Below, piece after piece: positions 40,645 to 49,978 of a stretch of DNA of 64,000 nt. The stretch's first letter is position 1, and each line of letters begins with the position of its first letter. The notes under the pieces were generated by a model, which made no database searches, was not told the origin of the DNA, and worked only from the letters and a program-made list of their open reading frames with translations. The stretch spans positions 496,001-560,000 of the forward strand of contig NZ_JAERRK010000003.1 in assembly GCF_016741775.1 (NCBI RefSeq), in the 5' to 3' direction. A program made the translations under genes and the position numbers. Source of the stretch: Streptomyces actinomycinicus. Lineage in GTDB: Bacteria > Actinomycetota > Actinomycetes > Streptomycetales > Streptomycetaceae.

Positions 40645-40790
40645 AGGGCCGTTCGTCTTTCCTGTGCCGGCAGGGCTGTTCGTCCCTCCTGTGTCGGCAG
40701 GGCCGTTCGTCCCTCCTGTGCCGGCAGGGCCGTTCGTCCCTCCTGTGTCGGCAGGGCCCGCTCGTCCCTCCTGTGCCGGTACGGCCTTCC
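40645..40790. repeat. 27-bp tandem repeat after the anti-sigma gene
   Basis: Five units with CCTGTG at 40661, 40688, 40715, 40742 and 40770 (spacing 27, 27, 27, 28). Units alternate CCTGTGCCGG and CCTGTGTCGG. The reverse strand contains repeated CAGGAGGGAC. The array occupies much of the 400-base gap before the DUF6801 operon; the rest of that gap contains no supported gene. Confidence 0.85.
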
Positions 40791-41001
40791 GTCTCCCCGT
40801 GCCCGTACGGCCCGTCCGGCGGAGCCTCCCGAGCCCCCGTCTCCACTCCGGCCCCCCGTCGCACGCGCCGGATCGACACAACTCCGGCGTGTGACGCGTC
40901 TTCCTTCCTCACGACCCCGGGCGTACCTTGACGGCCGAATCTGATGTGCCGTCAGGAAACTCCCCGATACCGAAGCCGTGAACGAATGGGGTGGACCGAC
41001 C

Positions 41002-41748
41002 GTGTCGTACCCGAAACGAACCGCCGCGCTCGCGTCCGCCGCGGCCCTGGCCGGCTCGGCGGTGCTGCTGACCGCGCCGGCGGCCCACGCAGAGGTCGTC
41101 GACGTCAACTACCGCTGTCAGACACCGATCGGCGTCAAGAGCGCCGTTTCGCCCATCGACATCAAGGGCGTCAAGAGCGGCAGCGGCTACAAGATCACCA
41201 TGTCGTGGCAGAAGGGCGTCTCCTCCAGCCCGGTCGAGCTGGGCAAGGGGGCGATGAGCCCGAGCGCCACCATCAGGCTGGGCGGTGCCGACAGCGGCAC
41301 GCTCGCGGTCAGCGGTCCCGCGAACGCCGCCGCGATCCCCGCCAACACCCCCATCAAGATCAGCGACTTGAGCGGCACCTACACGCCGGGGAAGGCCGGC
41401 AAGGTGACCTTCACACCGGGCACGCTCACCATCAAGGCGCTCGGTACGACGACGACCTGCTCGCCGACCAACAGCCCCAAGCCGTCCCTGACTCTGGACG
41501 TGACGGCGGCCGGCGGTTCGTCCACCGGCGGTTCCTCGTCGTCGGGCGGCTCGTCGTCCTCGGGGTCCTCGGGCGGCTCGTCGTCGTCCTCGGGGTCCTC
41601 GGGCGGTTCCACCTCCGGCGGGCAGCTTCCGCAGACCGGCCCCGAGGACTCCGCCGTGGCCCTCGGCACGCTCGGCGGCACGGTGCTCCTCGCCGGTGCG
41701 GCGGGTGTCCTGTGGCTGACCCGGCGCGGCCAGACCGTGCGCCGCTGA
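41002..41748 (+). CDS. Secreted, sortase-anchored DUF6801-like cell-surface protein
   Basis: About 248 residues from the GTG at 41002; a GTG at 40978 is possible but lengthens the signal peptide. Signal peptide: SYPKRTAALASAAALAGSAVLLTAPAAHA. One globular repeat follows (VNYRCQTPIGVKSAVSPIDIKG, ending LGTTTTC), with two conserved Cys. A Ser/Gly-rich stalk leads to the sorting signal LPQTG, a hydrophobic helix and the basic tail TRRGQTVRR. It is expected to be linked to peptidoglycan. It heads a four-gene operon and shares its globular domain with the last gene, at 44229. Confidence 0.88.
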   Translation: MSYPKRTAALASAAALAGSAVLLTAPAAHAEVVDVNYRCQTPIGVKSAVSPIDIKGVKSGSGYKITMSWQKGVSSSPVELGKGAMSPSATIRLGGADSGTLAVSGPANAAAIPANTPIKISDLSGTYTPGKAGKVTFTPGTLTIKALGTTTTCSPTNSPKPSLTLDVTAAGGSSTGGSSSSGGSSSSGSSGGSSSSSGSSGGSTSGGQLPQTGPEDSAVALGTLGGTVLLAGAAGVLWLTRRGQTVRR

Positions 41749-41785
41749 CCGAACCGCCGTCCGGCCACCACCGCTGGAGCCGCCC

Positions 41786-43111
41786 ATGCCGCCCGCCGCA
41801 TCCGCACCCGTCCCCGGACCGAGCCCACGTCTCCCGCTCGCACCGCTCGCAGCGGTCACCCTGCTCCTGCCGCTCCTGCTGCTGACCGCCGCCCCCGCGG
41901 CCGCCGCACACCCGGTCACCCAGCCCGCCGCCCACCCCTCCGCCCACGTCTCCGCCCACGTCTCCGCACAGCCCGCCGTCCGCCTTGCCGGCCAGTCCGG
42001 CGTCCGCCTTGCTGGTCAGTCCGGCGTCCGCCTCGCTGGTCAGCCCGCCGTTCGCTTCGCCGGACAGTTTTCCGCCCGCCCCTCCACCCACCCCGCCGGA
42101 CAGCCCTCGGCCCGCACGACCTCCGCGGGCTCCGCCGGCTGGGCTCTCGCGCCCGTGGGTGGCGGGCGCCCCGCGTTCTACGCCGAGGGCGCACCCGGGG
42201 CGGTGCTGCAGGACACGGTGTCCGTCACCAACCGGGGCCGGAGCCCTCTCGCGGTCCGCCTGCACGGCACCGGCGTGCAGGCCACCCTCGCCCGCACCGC
42301 CCTCACCGTCCCCGCCCGCACCCGGGCCGAGGTGCCGTTCACGGTGACCGTGCCGCGGGGAACCCCGCCCGGCGACCGCTCCGGTGCGATCGTCGCGCGG
42401 GACGCACACGGCCGTACCGCCTCCGTGCCGGTCCGGCTGCGCGTGCGCGGTCCGGCACTGGCCGCGCTGACCGTCGAACACCTCGCCGTGCACGCCGACC
42501 GGATCACGTACGAGCTGGTCAACCGCGGTACGACGGTGCTCGTGCCGAGGCTCGCGGTGCGTGCCGACGGGCTCTTCGGGCGGGTCCTGGACCGCGGCCC
42601 GCGCACCTTGCCGGTCCGGCTGCCGCCGGGCGCCCGGCGCACCCTCAGCGAGCCGTGGTCCGACCGGCCGGTCCTGGACGAGGTGCGGATACGGCTGACG
42701 GTGACGGCGGCCGGCGGCGCGCACGACACCGCGGCCACCTCCGCCGCGTACGTGCCATGGGGAGCCCTGGCAGCGGCGACCGCAGCGGCGGCGGGCACGG
42801 CCACCCTTCTCCGCCGGCGCCACACCCGCCGGACAACGCCCGCATCCGCCCCGGCCACCCGCGCGCCGGTCCTGGTCGAGTCGAGGGGAGCGGCGGTGGG
42901 CATGGACACCTTTCTCCGCCGGCGCCGCACCCGCCGGACAACGCCCGCATCCGCCCCGGCCACCCGCGCGCCGGTCCTGGTCGAGTCGAGGGGAGCGGCG
43001 GTGGGCATGGCCACCTTTCTCCGCCGGCGCCATACCCGCCGGACAACGCCCGCATCCGCCGCGGGCACCCGCGCGCCGGTCCTGGTCGAGTCGACGGGAG
43101 CGGGGGCGTGA
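41786..43111 (+). CDS. Exported membrane-anchored protein with beta-sandwich domain and repeated basic tail
   Basis: 441 residues. A hydrophobic N-terminal segment (LAAVTLLLPLLLLTAAPAAAAH) is a signal or anchor. Then come short VRLAGQSG repeats (41983-42060) and an Ig-like domain (LQDTVSVTNRGRSPLAVRLHGTGVQ; ARTRAEVPFTVTVPRGTPPGDRSGAIVA) similar to WxL-associated/DUF916-type proteins. A second hydrophobic segment (WGALAAATAAAAGTATLL) is followed by a cytoplasmic tail of three 35-residue repeats rich in Arg and Pro. Its stop overlaps the next start (GTGA). A role in displaying or supporting the neighbouring DUF6801 proteins is inferred from the operon. Confidence 0.8.
   Translation: MPPAASAPVPGPSPRLPLAPLAAVTLLLPLLLLTAAPAAAAHPVTQPAAHPSAHVSAHVSAQPAVRLAGQSGVRLAGQSGVRLAGQPAVRFAGQFSARPSTHPAGQPSARTTSAGSAGWALAPVGGGRPAFYAEGAPGAVLQDTVSVTNRGRSPLAVRLHGTGVQATLARTALTVPARTRAEVPFTVTVPRGTPPGDRSGAIVARDAHGRTASVPVRLRVRGPALAALTVEHLAVHADRITYELVNRGTTVLVPRLAVRADGLFGRVLDRGPRTLPVRLPPGARRTLSEPWSDRPVLDEVRIRLTVTAAGGAHDTAATSAAYVPWGALAAATAAAAGTATLLRRRHTRRTTPASAPATRAPVLVESRGAAVGMDTFLRRRRTRRTTPASAPATRAPVLVESRGAAVGMATFLRRRHTRRTTPASAAGTRAPVLVESTGAGA
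42806..43111 (+). repeat. 105-bp tandem repeat encoding the cytoplasmic tail
   Basis: Three copies with CCGCCGGCGC at 42811, 42916 and 43021, each encoding 35 residues (RRRHTRRTTPASAPATRAPVLVESRG and linker). Copies are over 90% identical by eye, and the third ends at the stop codon. Confidence 0.9.
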
Positions 43112-44232
43112 GGCGGGGTGTGTTGGCGGTGGCCGTCGTGTTGTTGGCGGTTCTTGCCGGGCCGGCCGGGGCGGTCGACGGGCCGGTCGTGAAGCTGTCG
43201 GTGTCCGAGGCCGGCACCGGAGGGTCCGTCACGGTCAGCGGCACCGGCTGGCGGCCCCGCACGCTGCTCATGATGCTGGTGTGCGGGCGGGCCACCCCGG
43301 CCCGCGGTGTCATCGGCGGCACCAACTCCTGTGCCAACGGCGACGGGCGGGCGGTGACCACCGACTCGGGCGGCGCCTTCAGCCGCGCGCTGCCGGTCGC
43401 CGAACCGCCCGTGCCCTGTCCCTGCGTGGTGCACGTCGCCACCGTCACCGGTGCCCGGGCCGAGGCGGACGCCGCCCTGAAGGTCGCCGGGCATCCCGTG
43501 TCCCCGTTGCCCGCCGAGCGCTCCGCCGGCCGTCTCGCGGTGCTCTCCGACACCCGGCTCACGGGCTCGGGCGGTCTGCTGACCTGGTTCGGGGCGCCAC
43601 CCAGCCGCACGCTCGTCCTCACCGTCGGCAACACCGGCACGAGCCCGATCGAGAACCCGGTGTTCCAGGTGGGCACCGCGCACGGCGTCTTCGCCCCCCA
43701 GTGGGACGAGCAGCAGTGGCACGGCACCCTCGCGCCCGGCAAGAAGGCGCAGATCAAACTGCCGGTCGAACTGTCGGCGGGAGCCCATGGGGAGTACACC
43801 GTGACGCTGAAGCACGCCGGCCGGGTGCTCGCCGAGCAGCCCTGGGGCGTGGGCCGCCCGTGGGGCGTGACGCTGTTCTGGATCCTGCTCTGCCTGGTCG
43901 TCCCGTCCGCCCTGTTCCGCACCGGCATGGCGGTGGTGGACCGGGTCCGGCCCCGCCGGCCCGCCGCGGCGGCCCACCGGCGGCTGCCCCGGCCGGTGTT
44001 GCGGCTGCCCCGGCCGGTGCTGCGCCTGGCCCGGCCCGTGCTGCGCCTGCCCCTGCCGCGCTCCCGCACCGCCGGGCCCCCGGCCCCCGCGGCCGGCCCG
44101 GCCACCACGACTCCGACCCTGCCGTGGTTCAGCCCGGACTCCGCTCCGGACGCCTCGGCCGGCCGGTCCTCCGCACCGCACGACGACAGCCCGACGAGTC
44201 CTACGACTCCCACCACGAAGGGACCCACGTGA
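43108..44232 (+). CDS. Exported membrane-anchored beta-sandwich protein
   Basis: 374 residues. Signal peptide RRGVLAVAVVLLAVLAGPAGAVDG. Two Ig-like regions follow: VKLSVSEAGTGGSVTVSGTGW with several Cys (VCGRA, TNSCANG, PCPCVV), then RTLVLTVGNTGTSPIENPVFQVG. One membrane helix (WGVTLFWILLCLVVPSALF) is followed by a basic Arg/Pro-rich tail with RLPRPVLRL repeats and a Thr/Pro-rich end. The GTG start overlaps the preceding stop, and its stop overlaps the next GTG. The topology matches its upstream neighbour, so the two may pair in the membrane. Confidence 0.8.
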   Translation: MRRGVLAVAVVLLAVLAGPAGAVDGPVVKLSVSEAGTGGSVTVSGTGWRPRTLLMMLVCGRATPARGVIGGTNSCANGDGRAVTTDSGGAFSRALPVAEPPVPCPCVVHVATVTGARAEADAALKVAGHPVSPLPAERSAGRLAVLSDTRLTGSGGLLTWFGAPPSRTLVLTVGNTGTSPIENPVFQVGTAHGVFAPQWDEQQWHGTLAPGKKAQIKLPVELSAGAHGEYTVTLKHAGRVLAEQPWGVGRPWGVTLFWILLCLVVPSALFRTGMAVVDRVRPRRPAAAAHRRLPRPVLRLPRPVLRLARPVLRLPLPRSRTAGPPAPAAGPATTTPTLPWFSPDSAPDASAGRSSAPHDDSPTSPTTPTTKGPT

Positions 44233-45533
44233 GCATGCGAAGGAGAGGCACAGCGGCCGGGGGACGCAGACTGGCGGCCGCGGGGGCCGCGCTGGTGCTG
44301 AGCGGTGCGGGCGTTGTGCTGGGCCTGGCCGCGGCACCCGCGCAGGCGGCCGAGGTGTCGTACGCCACCCACTGCGTGCCGCCCGCGGGCATCGACCCCG
44401 TCGACGGCACCACCAAGGTGGAGATCACCGCGCCGGCCACGGCGAAGGTCGGCGACACCGTGGACATCGTCTGGAAGTTCGTCCAGGCCGCCTCGAAGAA
44501 CCCGGACATCATCGACCTGCCCGCGAACTCGGTCCAGCCCTCCGGCGTGCTGAGGGCGGCCGGCGCGCAGACCGCCGACGTCGCGTTGCGGGGCCCGCGG
44601 GAGAACCCCGCGATCCCCAAGGGCGGGGCCATGGTGCTGTCCGACATGAAGGGCAGCCTGAAGCTGACGACGGCCGGCGAGGTGACGCTCACACCGGACG
44701 CGTACACCGTCAACGCGATGTCGACCGACACCAAGTGCACGCCCAAGGAGACCGTGCAGAAGGCGGCCACGATCCAGGTGACGGCCGGCGGCGGCACGTC
44801 CACGCCCACGCCCACTCCCACCCCGACCCGTACGGCGACCCCGACGCACACGGCGACCCCCACCGCGACCGGCGGCACCGGCCAGACCGACTTCACCGGC
44901 AAGGAGGTGCAGATCCCGTACGCCTGCAAGACCCCGATCGGCGACAAGAACGCCACCTCGCCGGTGCAGATCAACGCGAGGAAGACCGGCGGGAGTTACG
45001 GCCTGACCGTGCAGTTCAAGAAGTCCGTGATGGACAGCCCCGCCGAGATCCCCAAGGACTCCGTGAAGCCGTCCATGGAGGTGGCGCTGGGCGGCGCCGA
45101 CAAGGGCACCGTGCACGTGGAGGGTCCGGCGAACGCGAGCCCCGTCAAGGCAGGCGACCCGATCGAGATCCCCGACCTCACCGGTACCTACAAGCCCGGT
45201 GCGAGCGGCTCCTCGACGCTGTCCCCGGGCGTGCTGACGGTCAAGGCGCTCGGCACGACCACGACCTGCACGCCGGTGAAGACGGAGGTCTCGCTCACCC
45301 TGGACACCACGGAGCAGCCCGGCGGCGCGGCGGGCGGCACCTCGACCTCCGGCGGTTCGGCGTCCGGCGGTTCGGCGTCCGGGACCTCCGGTACCACCGG
45401 TGACGACGGTGGCCTCGCCGAGACCGGCGCGAGCGGCCACGGAGCGCTGAAGGCCCTGGGCCTGGTGGCGGGCACGGCGATCCTGCTGGGCGGCGCGGTG
45501 TTCACGTTCCTGCCGGGACGCAGGACGCGGTAG
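44229..45533 (+). CDS. Secreted, sortase-anchored protein with two DUF6801-like domains
   Basis: 434 residues. Signal peptide ends LGLAAAPAQA. The first domain (VSYATHCVPPAGIDPVDG to STDTKC) and the second (VQIPYACKTPIGDKNATSPVQ to TTTTC) are separated by a Thr/Pro stalk (TPTPTPTPTRTATPTHT). A Gly/Ser region then leads to the sorting signal LAETG, a hydrophobic helix and the tail GRRTR. LAxTG is the form used by Streptomyces class E sortases. The second domain is close to the single domain of the protein encoded at 41002. The GTG start overlaps the previous stop. Confidence 0.88.
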   Translation: MSMRRRGTAAGGRRLAAAGAALVLSGAGVVLGLAAAPAQAAEVSYATHCVPPAGIDPVDGTTKVEITAPATAKVGDTVDIVWKFVQAASKNPDIIDLPANSVQPSGVLRAAGAQTADVALRGPRENPAIPKGGAMVLSDMKGSLKLTTAGEVTLTPDAYTVNAMSTDTKCTPKETVQKAATIQVTAGGGTSTPTPTPTPTRTATPTHTATPTATGGTGQTDFTGKEVQIPYACKTPIGDKNATSPVQINARKTGGSYGLTVQFKKSVMDSPAEIPKDSVKPSMEVALGGADKGTVHVEGPANASPVKAGDPIEIPDLTGTYKPGASGSSTLSPGVLTVKALGTTTTCTPVKTEVSLTLDTTEQPGGAAGGTSTSGGSASGGSASGTSGTTGDDGGLAETGASGHGALKALGLVAGTAILLGGAVFTFLPGRRTR

Positions 45534-45591
45534 CCGGCCCACGCGCGCGGGGGCGGCGGTCTCCGGTGCCGTCTCGCACACATCGGACCCC

Positions 45592-45665
45592 CGCCCCCGG
45601 CGGGGCACCTCGCCCCCGGCGGGGCACCTCGCCCCCGGCGAGTCACCCCGCCCCCGGCGAGCCCC
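45592..45665. repeat. 19-bp tandem repeat after the DUF6801 operon
   Basis: CGCCCCCGGC recurs at 45592, 45611, 45630 and 45649. The array lies just before a strong terminator hairpin. Confidence 0.75.
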
Positions 45666-45679
45666 GCCGCACACGACGA

Positions 45680-45715
45680 GAGGGCCGCCGCACCCGTGTG
45701 GGTGCGGCGGCCCTC
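45680..45715. terminator. Bidirectional hairpin terminator
   Basis: A perfect 16-bp stem (arms 45680-45695 and 45700-45715) with loop GTGT lies between the convergent DUF6801 operon and the POT transporter gene. It has no long U-tract, as is usual in Streptomyces. Confidence 0.85.
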
Positions 45716-45821
45716 TTCCGGCCGAGGCTGAGGCCGAGCGCCCGGCTGAGGCCGAACGACCGGCGGACGTCGGGCAATCAGCGGACGCCGAGCGACCAGC
45801 GGACGTCGGACGTTTAAGCGA

Positions 45822-47360
45822 TTAGTGGACGTCGCCCATCAGCGACTTGACCTTCCGGCGGTACATCCACACCGCGAATCCGGCGAGGGCCGCGAGCAGC
45901 GCCTCACCGAAGACGGCGCCCTTGCCACCGAGGTCGACACCGGCGACGGCCGGGTTGGACAGCAGGCTGGTGACGGAGTCGCCCGCGGTGACCGCGAGGA
46001 ACCACACGCCCATCATCTGGCTGGCGTACTTGGCCGGGGCCATCTTCGTCGTCACCGACAGGCCGACCGGCGACAGGCACAGCTCACCGACGGTCTGGAT
46101 GAAGTAGATGCCGACCAGCCACATCGGGCTGACCGCGGTGCCGTTCGCCGCCATGGCCAGCGGGACCAGGAAGAAGAAGAACGACACACCGATCAGGACC
46201 AGGCCCATCGAGAACTTCACGATGGTGCTGGGCTCCTTGCCCTTGCGGTTCAGCCACACCCAGACCCAGGCGAAGACCGGCGCCAGCGCCATGATGAACA
46301 GCGGGTTCAGCGACTGGTACCAGGAGGTCGGGAAGTCGAAGCCGAGCATCGTGTGGGCGGCCTTGCCCTCACCGAACGCCTGGACCGTGGACGCGCCCTG
46401 GTCGTAGATCATCCAGAACACGGCGGCCGCGACGAAGAACCAGATGTAGCCGGTCATCTTCGACTGCTCGGTGTCCGACAGGTCCTTGTCCCGCTTGATG
46501 CGCAGCAGCACGCCCGCCGGGATGACCAGACCGATGACGGTCAGCGGGATCATCGCCCAGTTCAGGGTGAAGTGGCCGGTGGCACCGACGACACCGTAGA
46601 AGACGGTGGCGATGATCAGCCAGGTCAGGCCCTTGCGCAGCCAGGAGGTGCGCTCCTCGGCCGTCAGCGGCTTGGGGACGACGTCGCTCTTCGGGTTCAG
46701 GTGGCGGGTGCCGAGCAGGAACGCGGCGAGGCCGATCGCCATGCCGACCGCGGCCATGCCGAAGCCGAGGTGCCAGTTGACCTTCTGGCCGACGGTGCCG
46801 ATGGCCAGCGGGGCGAAGAAGGCACCCGCGTTGATGCCCATGTAGAAGATCGTGAAGCCACCGTCACGGCGCGGGTCGTCCGGACCGTCGTACAGGTGGC
46901 CGACCATCGTGGAGATGTTGGCCTTCAGCAGACCCGAACCGGCCGCGACCAGCGCGAGACCGGCGAAGAACGGCGCCTGGCCGCCGGGCAGCGCCAGCAC
47001 GACGTGACCGGACATGATCGTGACGGCCGCGATGGCCACCGTCTTGCGCGGGCCCCAGACACGGTCGCCGAGCCAGCCGCCGGGCATGGCGAGCAGGTAC
47101 ACCATCGCCGAGTAGACGGAGACGATCACCGTGGTGGTGGCCACGTCCATGGCCAGGCCGCCGCCCATGCTGTGCTTGCCGGCGTCAGGGCCACCGGAGA
47201 GCAGGTAGACGGTGAGCAGGGCCTTCATGCCGTAGTAGGAGAACCGCTCCCACATCTCCGTCATGAAGAGGGTGGCCAGTCCGCGGGGGTGGCCGAAGAA
47301 GGACTTCTCGGAACCGGGGGTGCCCGGGCGGACCGAGGCCTTCGTCAGGCTGGACGCCAT
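45822..47360 (-). CDS. Proton-dependent oligopeptide transporter (POT/PTR family)
   Basis: 512 residues, the usual size, with 12-14 membrane segments. Family signatures: FMTEMWERFSYYGMKALL (the ExxERFxYY proton-coupling motif), GGWLGDRVWGPRKT, then FTIFYMGINAGAFFAPL and FIQTVGELCLSPVGLS. It imports di- and tripeptides with protons. The start is the ATG after AAGGAA, 50 codons inside the longest frame; the extra N-terminal part would be Arg/Pro-rich and not membrane-like. The gene is divergent from the two-component system at 47851. Confidence 0.94.
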   Translation of the reverse strand: MASSLTKASVRPGTPGSEKSFFGHPRGLATLFMTEMWERFSYYGMKALLTVYLLSGGPDAGKHSMGGGLAMDVATTTVIVSVYSAMVYLLAMPGGWLGDRVWGPRKTVAIAAVTIMSGHVVLALPGGQAPFFAGLALVAAGSGLLKANISTMVGHLYDGPDDPRRDGGFTIFYMGINAGAFFAPLAIGTVGQKVNWHLGFGMAAVGMAIGLAAFLLGTRHLNPKSDVVPKPLTAEERTSWLRKGLTWLIIATVFYGVVGATGHFTLNWAMIPLTVIGLVIPAGVLLRIKRDKDLSDTEQSKMTGYIWFFVAAAVFWMIYDQGASTVQAFGEGKAAHTMLGFDFPTSWYQSLNPLFIMALAPVFAWVWVWLNRKGKEPSTIVKFSMGLVLIGVSFFFFLVPLAMAANGTAVSPMWLVGIYFIQTVGELCLSPVGLSVTTKMAPAKYASQMMGVWFLAVTAGDSVTSLLSNPAVAGVDLGGKGAVFGEALLAALAGFAVWMYRRKVKSLMGDVH

Positions 47361-47850
47361 GGTCGTTCCTTGCTGGTCGGGACGCGCGGTTGGAGCGTCG
47401 CGCGCCCGGTGGGGGTGCGGCCGGCACCGGCAAGGTCGGTCGTCCACCCCACGCCCAGGGGGAGTCCGCTCCGGATCGCGGAGCGGTGGACGGCGACCAC
47501 CGGGATCCACGCCCAGGACGCGTCACTGCGTCCGGAGCCCGGCCAGAGGTCATTCCTTTCAAGGCTGATCTTGGTCAGCCCGCACACAAAAGAGACCTTC
47601 AGCGTCCACTGCCCGCCAAAGGTCCCCGGTGTACTACAGGCGTTCAGGTCACCATACGGCAGGACACTGCCGGATATGGAAGGACTTGAGACGGGGATCA
47701 CAGGTGTCGCGGGAACCGCGCAACGGGATTCGAAGGTCCCCCCTACGATCGCATCCCCAGGTCAATGGTTCGTACCAGCAGGGGCGAAGGTAAGAATCCG
47801 CGCAACCGATCACACCCCGGCACCGCGCACGGGCGGACTACCATCACCTC
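47361..47850. other. Divergent intergenic region of 490 bases
   Basis: Between the POT gene and the response regulator. It contains a small inverted repeat (GCTGA-N6-TCAGC near 47565-47580) and lower-GC stretches around 47560-47680 and 47745-47800 that probably hold both promoters. No gene is supported, and no -10/-35 pair is clear enough to call. Confidence 0.5.
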
Positions 47851-48528
47851 ATGACCCGTGTACTGCTCGCCGAGGACGACGCGTCCATCTCGGAGCCGCT
47901 GGCCCGCGCCCTGCGCCGCGAAGGTTACGAGGTCGAGGTGCGCGAGGACGGACCCGCCGCGCTCGACGCCGGAATGCAGGGCGGCGTCGATCTGGTCGTG
48001 CTGGACCTGGGCCTGCCCGGCATGGACGGCCTGGAGGTCGCCCGCCGGCTGCGTGCCGACGGCCACACCGTGCCGATCCTCATCCTGACCGCGCGGGCCG
48101 ACGAGGTGGACACCGTCGTCGGTCTGGACGCGGGCGCCGACGACTACGTCACCAAGCCCTTCCGGCTCGCCGAACTGCTCGCCCGGGTCCGGGCCCTGCT
48201 CCGGCGCGGCGCCGCGGAGCCGCAGCAGCCGCCGGCCACCCACGGGGTGCGGATCGACGTCGAGTCGCACCGGGCCTGGATGGGCGACGAGGAACTCCAG
48301 CTCACGGCCAAGGAGTTCGACCTGCTGCGGGTGCTGGTGCGGGACGCCGGCCGTGTGGTGACCCGGGACCAGCTGATGCGCGAGGTCTGGGACACCACAT
48401 GGTGGTCGTCGACCAAGACCCTCGACATGCACATCTCCTGGCTCCGCAAGAAGCTGGGCGACGACGCGGCGAACCCCCGGTACATCGCGACGGTACGCGG
48501 CGTGGGCTTCCGCTTCGAGAAGAGCTGA
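47851..48528 (+). CDS. OmpR/PhoB-family response regulator
   Basis: 225 residues. Receiver domain with acidic pair EDD, phosphoacceptor Asp in VVLDLGLPGMDG, Thr in LILTARAD and Lys in VTKPF. The C-terminal winged helix reads LTAKEFDLLRVLVRDAGRVVTRDQLMREVW, then TKTLDMHISWLRKKLGDD. The ATG at 47851 begins the receiver. The kinase gene follows after 35 bases. Targets are unknown; the divergent peptide transporter is one candidate. Confidence 0.95.
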   Translation: MTRVLLAEDDASISEPLARALRREGYEVEVREDGPAALDAGMQGGVDLVVLDLGLPGMDGLEVARRLRADGHTVPILILTARADEVDTVVGLDAGADDYVTKPFRLAELLARVRALLRRGAAEPQQPPATHGVRIDVESHRAWMGDEELQLTAKEFDLLRVLVRDAGRVVTRDQLMREVWDTTWWSSTKTLDMHISWLRKKLGDDAANPRYIATVRGVGFRFEKS

Positions 48529-48563
48529 GTCCGGCTCCCGGCACGCACCTCAGGTAACAACCC

Positions 48564-49835
48564 ATGCGCCGACGTCTCATCCAGTCCACCCTCGCCGTCG
48601 TCCTCGTGGTGATCGCCGTCTTCGGCGTCTCCCTGGTGATCGTCGAGTCACGGACGATCAGCAACAGCGCCCAGGAACGGGTGGATTCCGAGGCGGTGCG
48701 GCTGGCCAGCATCGTGGACAGCCGGATCATCGCCGCCGAGAACGTCAACGCGGACGTGCTGCGCAACCCGGTCAGCAAGGATCAGTACGCGGTGATCCGC
48801 ATGCCCGGCCGCGCCCCCATCGAGATCGGCTCCAAGCCGGAGGGCGACGTCATCCACGCCACCCAGAGGGGCGAGGAGGGTGAGACCGTCACCGTGCAGG
48901 AGCCCCGCTCCGCGGTGACCCGCGAGGTCGGCCGCACCCTGCTGATCATCGGCCTGGTGGCCCTGCTCGCCGTGGTCGCCGCCGTGCTGCTCGCCGTACG
49001 GCAGGCCAACCGCCTGGCCTCCCCGCTGACCGACCTCGCGGAGACCGCGGAGCGGCTCGGCTCAGGCGACCCGCGCCCGCGGCACAAGCGGTACGGCGTA
49101 CCCGAGCTGGACCGGGTCGCCGACGTGCTGGACTCCTCGGCCGAGCGGATCGGCCGCATGCTGACCGCCGAGCGGCGCCTCGCGGCCGACGCCTCCCACC
49201 AGCTGCGCACGCCGCTGACCGCGCTGTCCATGCGGCTGGAGGAGATCACCCTCACCGACGACCCGGACACGGTGAAGGAGGAGGCGACCATCGCGCTGAC
49301 GCAGGTCGAGCGGCTGACGGACGTCGTGCAGCGGCTGCTGACCAACTCCCGCGACCCGCGCACCGGCTCCGCCGTCACCTTCGACCTCGACGAGGTCATC
49401 CAGCAGCAGCTCGCCGAGTGGCGGCCCGCCTACCGCAACGTCGGCCGGGCGATCGTCAGCTCCGGCAAACGGCACCTGACGGCCGTGGGCACGCCGGGCG
49501 CGGTCGCCCAGGTGCTGGCCGCGCTGATCGAGAACTCGCTCATGCACGGCGGCGGCACCGTCGCCCTGCGCACCCGGGTCACCGGCAACCAGGCCGTGAT
49601 CGAGGTCACCGACGAGGGCGCCGGGGTGCCGGCCGACCTCGGTGCGCGGATCTTCGAGCGCACGATCAGCGGACGGAACTCCACGGGCATCGGCCTGGCC
49701 GTCGCCCGTGACCTCGCGGAGGCCGACGGCGGCCGGCTGGAACTGCTCCAGGCCCAGCCCCCGGTCTTCGGCCTGTTCCTCTCGCGCACGGCCCCGGCCC
49801 GCAAGTCGGACGAGAGCCGGCCGACGGTCCGCTGA
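48564..49835 (+). CDS. Sensor histidine kinase
   Basis: 423 residues. Membrane helices at about 7-28 and 122-144 enclose an extracellular sensor of some 95 residues. A HAMP linker follows (RQANRLASPLTDLAETAERLGSG). The H-box is ADASHQLRTPLTAL. The ATPase domain has N box ALIENSLMHGGG, G1 VTDEGAGVP and G2 GRNSTGIGLAVARDLAE. It should phosphorylate the regulator encoded just upstream. The signal sensed cannot be told from the sequence. Confidence 0.95.
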   Translation: MRRRLIQSTLAVVLVVIAVFGVSLVIVESRTISNSAQERVDSEAVRLASIVDSRIIAAENVNADVLRNPVSKDQYAVIRMPGRAPIEIGSKPEGDVIHATQRGEEGETVTVQEPRSAVTREVGRTLLIIGLVALLAVVAAVLLAVRQANRLASPLTDLAETAERLGSGDPRPRHKRYGVPELDRVADVLDSSAERIGRMLTAERRLAADASHQLRTPLTALSMRLEEITLTDDPDTVKEEATIALTQVERLTDVVQRLLTNSRDPRTGSAVTFDLDEVIQQQLAEWRPAYRNVGRAIVSSGKRHLTAVGTPGAVAQVLAALIENSLMHGGGTVALRTRVTGNQAVIEVTDEGAGVPADLGARIFERTISGRNSTGIGLAVARDLAEADGGRLELLQAQPPVFGLFLSRTAPARKSDESRPTVR

Positions 49836-49978
49836 GCGCCCGGCCCGGCCCGGTTCCGACCGACCGGCCGCCCGGTGCGGGACCGGCGGGAAGGGGACTG
49901 GCGGGGTGGGACCGGCAGGGGCAGAACCGGTGGGGCCGGGACGGGCAGGGTCAGGACCGGTGGGCCGGAACCGGCAGG

